Source: Quillaja saponaria (Eukaryota > Streptophyta > Magnoliopsida > Fabales > Quillajaceae). From it: a stretch of 64,000 bases of DNA. The notes beneath the pieces are model-generated. The model was not told the DNA's origin, did not search any database, and was given only the letters and a program-made list of their open reading frames with translations. A program made the position numbers and the translations under genes. The stretch is from positions 12,495,532 through 12,559,531 of the forward strand of contig CM055617.1 in assembly GCA_029379385.1 (NCBI GenBank), read 5' to 3'. Below are positions 57,901-64,000 of this stretch, in pieces (position 1 is the first letter of the stretch; each line of letters opens with the position of its first letter).

Positions 57901-58970
57901 CTTGAAACATGAAAAAAATGCCAAGATAAAATACATGTAGAGTACAAAATCTAATTTTAAAAATATTATTCAAATATTATTTTTAAATTTTTTAGTAATA
58001 ACCTGATTAATTGATAACAAGTAAAATAGCTATTCATATAATTTTAATTTTTTCTCATATATGAAGTCATATAATTTTACAATTGATATAAATAGCAAGA
58101 TAAAGTATTGATAAATTCTAAAATCCAACTTTAAAAGAATAATGCTTTTTTGTGATCAAAATAAATATTATAAAAAAAAAAAAAAAAAATTGATTGTAAA
58201 TTTCTTACAAATAATGTTTTACACAGATGAAAAATTTTCAAACTGTTTAACTAAAATTTACCTTCAAATCAAAAATTGAGCAATAATTTTGATAATCAAC
58301 TACTAGTATGTATGAAACAAAAAGAGATTAGAAGATAAAATTTTATAGTAAATGAGGGAAAACTGAGGAGAAAAATTTTGAAAAAGGTAAAGTGATAGCA
58401 AAAAATGAGTTTATGAGGGAGAAGAGATCTGTAAAAAATAAAAAAAAATAAAAAAAAACTGAGAAAAAGGCCATTATCAGACTAATTATTTATAAAATCT
58501 TAAATTTTTCTCAGATCTGAAATGGCAAGACTTGAAAAATGAAAAAAATACCAAAATAAAAATAAAAATTTAGGTTTTTCTCAGATCTAAAATTGTAGAT
58601 TTTGAAACATGATATAAATAGTAAGATAAAGTATTTATAAATAACAAAATCCAACTGTAAAAGAATAATGCATTACATGTGATGAAAATGAATTTTATCC
58701 AAAAAAAATATCTTGTAAATTTTTGAAAAATGATATTCTGTGGAGATGAAAGAATTTCAAGCCATTTAACTAAAATTTACATTGAATTCAGAAACTGAGC
58801 AATAGTTTTGTTAACCAGCCGCCGATATGTATGCAACGAAGAGAAAATAGAAGACGAAGGTAGTACAGTGAGTAAGGAGAATTACGGAGGAAATTTTTAG
58901 GAAAGACAAACTGATTGTGAAAAACAGGTTAGTGAGGGAAATGAGATCCAGAAATAAAACTGGGAGTAAG
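57900..58970. repeat. Diverged tandem repeat with a period of about 525 bp
   Basis: GATAAAGTATTGATAAATTC with ATCCAACTTTAAAAGAATAA (about 58100) is matched by GATAAAGTATTTATAAATAA with ATCCAACTGTAAAAGAATAA (about 58625). The block after each, which includes AACTAAAATTTACxTTxAA, AGAAAATAGAAGA-type and GAGGGA(G/A)AxGAGATCxG phrases (58420 and 58940), is also matched. A more diverged third relative may begin near 57925. No coding capacity. Confidence 0.65.
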
Positions 58971-58974
58971 ACAA

Positions 58975-59225
58975 AATTATAGCGAAAAGTAGGAACGTAT
59001 TAGTTTATACCTATAAAAATAAGGGTTTTTGGAGAAAAACGTTACTATTGGGTGAGTAATTATTTTGCTGTAATAAAACTTTTTTTGAATCTTATTATAC
59101 ATTATCCTTTTTTTGTATAAGTTCATTTATCGTATATATTACTTATAAAAAATGTTGTACATATAAAGACTACAGATTTGATCATAATAATAATTTGATT
59201 AGATGTATCATTGTAGAAAATTCAA
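58975..59225. other. AT-rich DNA between two tandem blocks
   Basis: No gene or clear repeat is seen. Confidence 0.4.
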
Positions 59226-59229
59226 ATGA

Positions 59230-60130
59230 TATTATCATGGCTCAATTCAATACAAAAATATCTTGAGATACAGTGGTCATATCAAATTTAATTTATTCAA
59301 AATGACTTTTTAAATAGACTTTTTGCATTTTTCATTTTCATTTTAGCCACAAGAGTAGATATCATACATATTTCCACCTTAGTTCCTAATATTAATAGTG
59401 ACTTCGCATATATATATATATATATATTGTGGAGAATATATAACTAACAAAAACAAAAAATAAGTGATATCAAATTAGGTTATCAACATAATATTTATTA
59501 ATTTGTTTCTTCAGTAGTTTTTTTAATCGATAAACTAAATGAAATTATTTAATCTATTGTGAGTGACATATGTTTTTTTTTTTTTTAACTAATTTTATTT
59601 CATAAATTTATTGAATCCAACTAATTTTTTTTTTTTGTAAAATAAAGTATATAACAGACTTATTATTAGGAAAAATAAAAATAAACAAACATGATAAAAT
59701 ATATAGATGGTATTTAATAAAGTTGATTTTGTGAGTAGATAACAATGTAGAACTTCAATACAAATAGATCTTGACATACAGTTATCATATAAACTTTAAT
59801 TTACTGAAAATGGTTTTATAATCATACTTTTTGTATTTTTTTTGTAGCTACAAAAGTAGATATCATACATATTTCCATCTAAGTCTTAATATTAATAGTG
59901 GCTTTGCATATGTATATATTTTGTGGAGAATATAGAACTTACGGCAACAAAAAAAAAATTGATATCAAATTAGATTATCAACATAATATATATTAAATTT
60001 TTTTCTATAGTTTTTTTAATCAAATATCTAGACTGAGTGATACATGTTTTTGTTTTTGTTTTTTTTACTAATTTTATTTCATGAATTTATTGAATCCAAC
60101 TAATGTTTTTTGTAAAATAAGAGTTTATAT
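59230..60130. repeat. Diverged tandem duplication with a period of about 480-510 bp
   Basis: The block at about 59245-59650 recurs at about 59755-60130. Shared phrases in order are GTAGATATCATACATATTTC, TATTAATAGTG(A/G)CTT(C/T)GCATAT, TTGTGGAGAATATA, GATATCAAATTAG(G/A)TTATC and ATTTATTGAATCCAACTAAT. A simple (AT)n run at 59411-59428 occurs only in the first copy. Nothing coding is seen. Confidence 0.75.
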
Positions 60131-62160
60131 CATTAAAATAAATTAATTAATGAAAGATCATTAAACAATAAAAGTACTACTAAAAGGGTTGAAAATATAA
60201 TGCGAATACACAATTTAAGGAGAGAGAAAAAAATTATGTGAAATGAAGAAAAAGTAGTATAAGAAGACAAATGCAAAAACATAATAATATTGTTGAAATT
60301 GGCCAACAAAAAAAAGTTAACAAAATAGACTACTTGATGACAAGTCCTTTTACTATCTAGCATTTCATTGTAATTCGTATGAAACCTATCACCAAAAAAT
60401 AGAAAAAGATGTACCCAATCACTTGAATAATTACTAAACTGCAAGCAAATAGTTGAGTACTATTATTTTTTCTAAATTTTTTTTATGTACGTGAAGACTG
60501 ACAAACAGGGATTATTATATATAACGAAAAAAGAAATAGCAAAATGGCAAGCTATCACTTGAAAATTTCATAATTTTATCAACTTTATTACAATTTTTTT
60601 TAAAAATTTAGAATATCTTCATATATTTTAACACTGTTAATATTTTGAATAAAACTGACACATGCGAGTTGAAAAATATATATATTTTTTTCACATGTAT
60701 AATGAGGTGATAAAAAATAATTATTTTTGGTCATCTCATATATGATCTTTCACTCACAGGTGGTCCTAGTGGTTTTTTTTTTTTCTTTTTTTTTCTTTTT
60801 GGGTCTTTGATAAAAGATAAATGGAAAAGTCTAGGAACTTTAGGTTATAGGGAAATATCTTGGGGTTGAAATTATATATTTATACAAATAATAATTTTAA
60901 ATGTATAAAAAAGGTTCAATGTGAATCAAAGCTTGTAGGTGCTAGATTTTAATATGTATTTGTAGGTATGTTAAGTGGTACACGTATCTACAACACTTAA
61001 GTCAGTGGTCATGGCAGACATAAAAGATGAAGATTAGAAACAATAATATCAACTCCTATGAGGTATATGCAAAAGAAATCATATATTTATGACTTTTATC
61101 TAATTTAATATTTGAATTAATAAGAAATTTATTTAAAACAGTATCCTTTAAAAAGCTTTGTTGAAAAAGTGGATATATATATTACATTGGATTCATATAC
61201 TCCCCTAAATTCAAACATACAATAATGTCCATCAGAAAACATATAAAAAAAACATACAAATTAATCATAATCAATTTACTGTTCAAATTTCACAATGGAA
61301 CATTCGTATTTATAGAAAAACAAAAATCACATTCACATATATCTCTAGTTGATTGCAACTCCATTAATTAACAATGAGTAAGCAATTGCTAGTTGATCTT
61401 CTAAATTTAAGAGCCAATTGGTGATGTGTCATGATATGATGAAAGATGAGGTGTCAATATCCTGTTTGATGAGAGATATACTCTTTCACCTCCAAAATAT
61501 TTGGTAAGCTAAAAAGGAAAAACTCAATCATGTAAGAGTGAGTATTTATAAAGTTGTATGTATTATTGTGTTGTAGTCTTTGTATTCTCAATTCTGACAC
61601 CAAAATATGGCCCCTAACTCCAAATTTCTCTTTTTCTCTCTCTTCCTCATGTTCTCTATATGTAAATATTTTAAGGGAGAAATGAGTAAGACAATAATAA
61701 ATATTGTATACATAATACAAATCAAGTTTAAATAGTAGGTTTATTCATATTGTATATTATATATATAATAGAAGTTAACTTTAAATAATATGTGTACTAA
61801 TAAAGTAGAATAAGAAAACAAATGAAAAAATAAAACGATATTGTTACAATTGAGAATGGAAATAAATGGTTTAATGAAATATTTACATGATTAAGGGCAC
61901 TATTTTTTAAACATCAACTGAACTCTTAATTGATACTTATTTAAACATTAATTTGTTAGTTATTTTTTAAGTTGGTAAGTAGGTATATATAGATATAGAT
62001 ATCTAAAATATTTTCAAAACATGGTTTTAAACTGGATAATGATAACATATATAAAGAATCCTCTTTTTTATGTTGAAATGAGCACGTAATTGCTTTATTT
62101 ATTTGAGTTTAAAATTTAGCAATAAAAATTCACATAAGCCCTTCTACACACTCACTCACT
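60131..62160. other. AT-rich intergenic DNA
   Basis: No gene is recognisable. T-rich tracts lie at about 60773-60800. Confidence 0.45.
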
Positions 62161-62163
62161 CCT

Positions 62164-62290
62164 CTATATATAGATATATACATGTTCTCACTATAAAATT
62201 TTCATTCTATTTGATTGCTATTTGTTTGTCCCTCTAAACCAAAACATGGATATGGTTGAAATGAGGAAGCAACTAGTATTTTACAATTGA
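62164..62290 (+). other. Promoter-like region and possible first exon of an HPt (AHP-type) phosphotransfer gene
   Basis: A TATA-like CTATATATAGATATATA (62163-62179) is followed about 70 bases later by an ATG at 62246 opening MDMVEMRKQLVFYN before TGA at 62288. The start resembles the first residues of plant histidine-containing phosphotransfer proteins (MDVVxMxRQLxDYTKSLF). The frame then stops, and no continuation (the family's QLQQLQDExNPDFV) is found downstream to 64000. It may be a remnant, or chance. The resemblance rests on about a dozen residues. Confidence 0.2.
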
Positions 62291-62707
62291 GTGAGAAGGT
62301 TCTCTTCAGTCTAATCATGAGTAGGTAGTAGAATTCAATTAGTTTCCAACTCATTCATACAATTACTGTGTGAATATTATCAAAAATACCTAGTAAATGA
62401 ATAAATGATGCAAAAGACATATTGAATATTAAGTTTCTTATACTTGGACTGAAAGGAACCCTCTAACTTGTGATTTTTTCTTTGTTATGTATAATAGTTT
62501 GTTTTAAAGTTAAATATTTGTCTTAGTACTATTATTTATTTATTTATTAAGTATAATTATTGGTTTTTGGTATTTATTTTGAAACAGGTAATTCATTTAT
62601 TGAAAAGTATATTTTTCAAATTATAATTTGGTAGCCTAAAAATAGAAGAAATTATTATTGTAGATGGTATTGATTAGTTTTAGAAATGTAGTATACATGA
62701 AAGCGAT

Positions 62708-62965
62708 CAGATAGAGAGCAACAATAGGTTAATCAAGGCAGATAGAAATCTTACACTCTACAAACACGCCATTAGGTTAGTCGATCTGGGTCTCTCATTG
62801 TAATATATTTTTAGTCTTGTATTGATGTCTCTTGTGAGATAGAGAGCAAGAAGATATTAATAAGCAGCTAGAAATTTTACGCTATGCGAACACACCATTA
62901 GGCTAATCGATCTAGGTCTCTCATTATAATACGTTTCTAGTCTTTTATTGATGTCTCTCACTGTG
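62708..62965. repeat. Tandem duplication of about 128 bp
   Basis: GATAGAGAGCAACAATAGGT through TTGATGTCTCTTGTG (62708-62835) is repeated with substitutions at 62837-62965, beginning GATAGAGAGCAAGAAGATAT and ending TTGATGTCTCTCACTG. Shared phrases include CACxCCATTAGG(T/C)TA, TCGATCT(G/A)GGTCTCTCATT and TCTAGTCTTxTATTGATG. No coding sequence; function unknown. Confidence 0.8.
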
Positions 62966-63099
62966 TACATGCACTAAATTATTCATTTATTCTCTACTGA
63001 CTATTCTTCAAATAATTATTTGGACAAGATAAATGTTTATGTTAAAGAAAAATATAATTGTTATAATTAATTGTTCTTTTTAGTTTGGTAATCATAATA

Positions 63100-63930
63100 C
63101 AAAGTTGAAGAATATATTTTATTTTCATATGATGTATTAAAAGAAAAACATTATTAAGTTAAAAAATAAACTATACTTTTCTTAATGAAATGGTTTGATT
63201 AACTGGTAAAAAAAAAAAAAAAAAATTGAATTTTTTAAAATTAATTTTATTATTACATTTTTCAAAGTATATGAGATTGGAAAGGTGTTATTGTAAAGAT
63301 TGATATCCATAACGTCAATTTATTGTCTCCCCCATTAAAAAATTCTTTAATAGTTTCCAGTTAATTTTTGACACTTGACATCTACTTGAAACCATAAACC
63401 TTTAATTTTTTTAACTTTTTATGTAATGCTGCACTATTGTAAACTATCTTATAATGAAAATTGTTTGAATTCTTCTTGTATTACTTTTCTTCACTTAATT
63501 CAATATTTAATTTCATTGTATTTTTCTATTATTTTAGCAATATTAATACAAACTTGAATGGAATTTTTTTTTCATATGATGTATTAAAAGGTAAATATTA
63601 TGATTTATCAAGTCTAAAATTAAACTATACTTTTTCCTTAATGTATTGGTTTAATTGAACTAAATTTATTGACCTTTTCAAATTAATTTGTTATTATTTA
63701 ATTTTTTATAACATTTTTTTATATTTATTAGTATTATAAATTTAAATTTCAAAAAGAATAGTAATTTTGAAAGTATGTGAGAGAGGAATGATTTTATTGT
63801 AAAGATTGATATCCACAATGTCATTTCATTGTCTCCTTCGTCAAATAATTTTTGACAGCTTGAACATAACTTCTAACACTGGCATCTGCCCCAAAACCTA
63901 AACCTTTACTTTTATAACCTTTTCTACAAT
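63100..63930. repeat. Diverged tandem duplication with a period of about 450-505 bp
   Basis: The phrase TTTTCATATGATGTATTAAA with AAACTATACTTTT lies at about 63120-63185 and again at 63570-63630. Further on, GTAAAGATTGATATCCATAA with CAATTTATTGTCTCC (63292-63330) matches GTAAAGATTGATATCCACAA with CATTTCATTGTCTCC (63799-63836). A relative of the second phrase is at about 48880. The blocks look like two copies of one old repeat; no coding is seen. Confidence 0.65.
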
Positions 63931-64000
63931 CCCCATACTATCTTAATATCTGTCACAGTGAGAACTATTTGAGCTCCTAGCTATTGCATCATTTCTTCTT

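Noticed and set aside
1..64000. tRNA, rRNA, CRISPR or bacterial-type operon features
   Set aside because: I found no convincing cloverleaf or rRNA sequence by eye, and the DNA is plant nuclear, so CRISPR and operon structures are not expected.

Overview
This window is nuclear DNA of a flowering plant, most likely a eudicot. It is AT-rich. The genes have GT-AG introns and plant-specific products: a BES1/BZR1 transcription factor, a nodulin-26-like aquaporin, a long plant-type seipin, and LBD, WUSCHEL and WAT1-like sequences. Intergenic DNA carries poly(A)/(T) tracts, MITE-like elements and diverged tandem duplications. The sequence alone does not fix the species.

Seven genes look intact: cytosolic ribosomal protein L39 (11328-11655, +); a BES1/BZR1 homolog closest to BEH4 (17789-20666, +); a FYVE-plus-SYLF lipid-binding protein in five exons (22692-27428, -); a small cysteine-rich secreted-type protein (29292-29603, +); a single-exon CTD-like (SCP/FCP, DLDET) phosphatase (32100-32957, -); a subgroup I NIP aquaporin in five exons (39138-40701, +); and a SEIPIN2/3-type seipin in two exons (44052-47541, -). 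The seipin carries five near-identical in-frame copies of a 138-bp unit. The gene models were built by hand from splice signals; phase closes in every one.

Two regions are full of broken gene copies. Region 1 (about 660-4680) is a tandem duplication of about 1.9 kb with two decayed copies of the 3' exons of a WAT1/EamA transporter, next to a class II DAHP synthase fragment. Region 2 (about 48170-54830) holds an APC2 fragment, a coding-like piece I cannot name, two related WUSCHEL-like pseudogenes and an LBD1/LBD11-type pseudogene between them. Intron signals survive in the WUS-like and LBD copies, so these arose by DNA-level duplication, not retrotransposition.

The rest is intergenic: a CACTA terminus (ending at 8291), several candidate MITEs (one in an intron of the FYVE gene), a dispersed LTR-like motif (29010 and 34405), and tandemly duplicated AT-rich blocks between 57900 and 64000. 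The live genes are unrelated housekeeping, signalling, membrane-transport and lipid-droplet functions; I see no gene cluster or pathway linking them.
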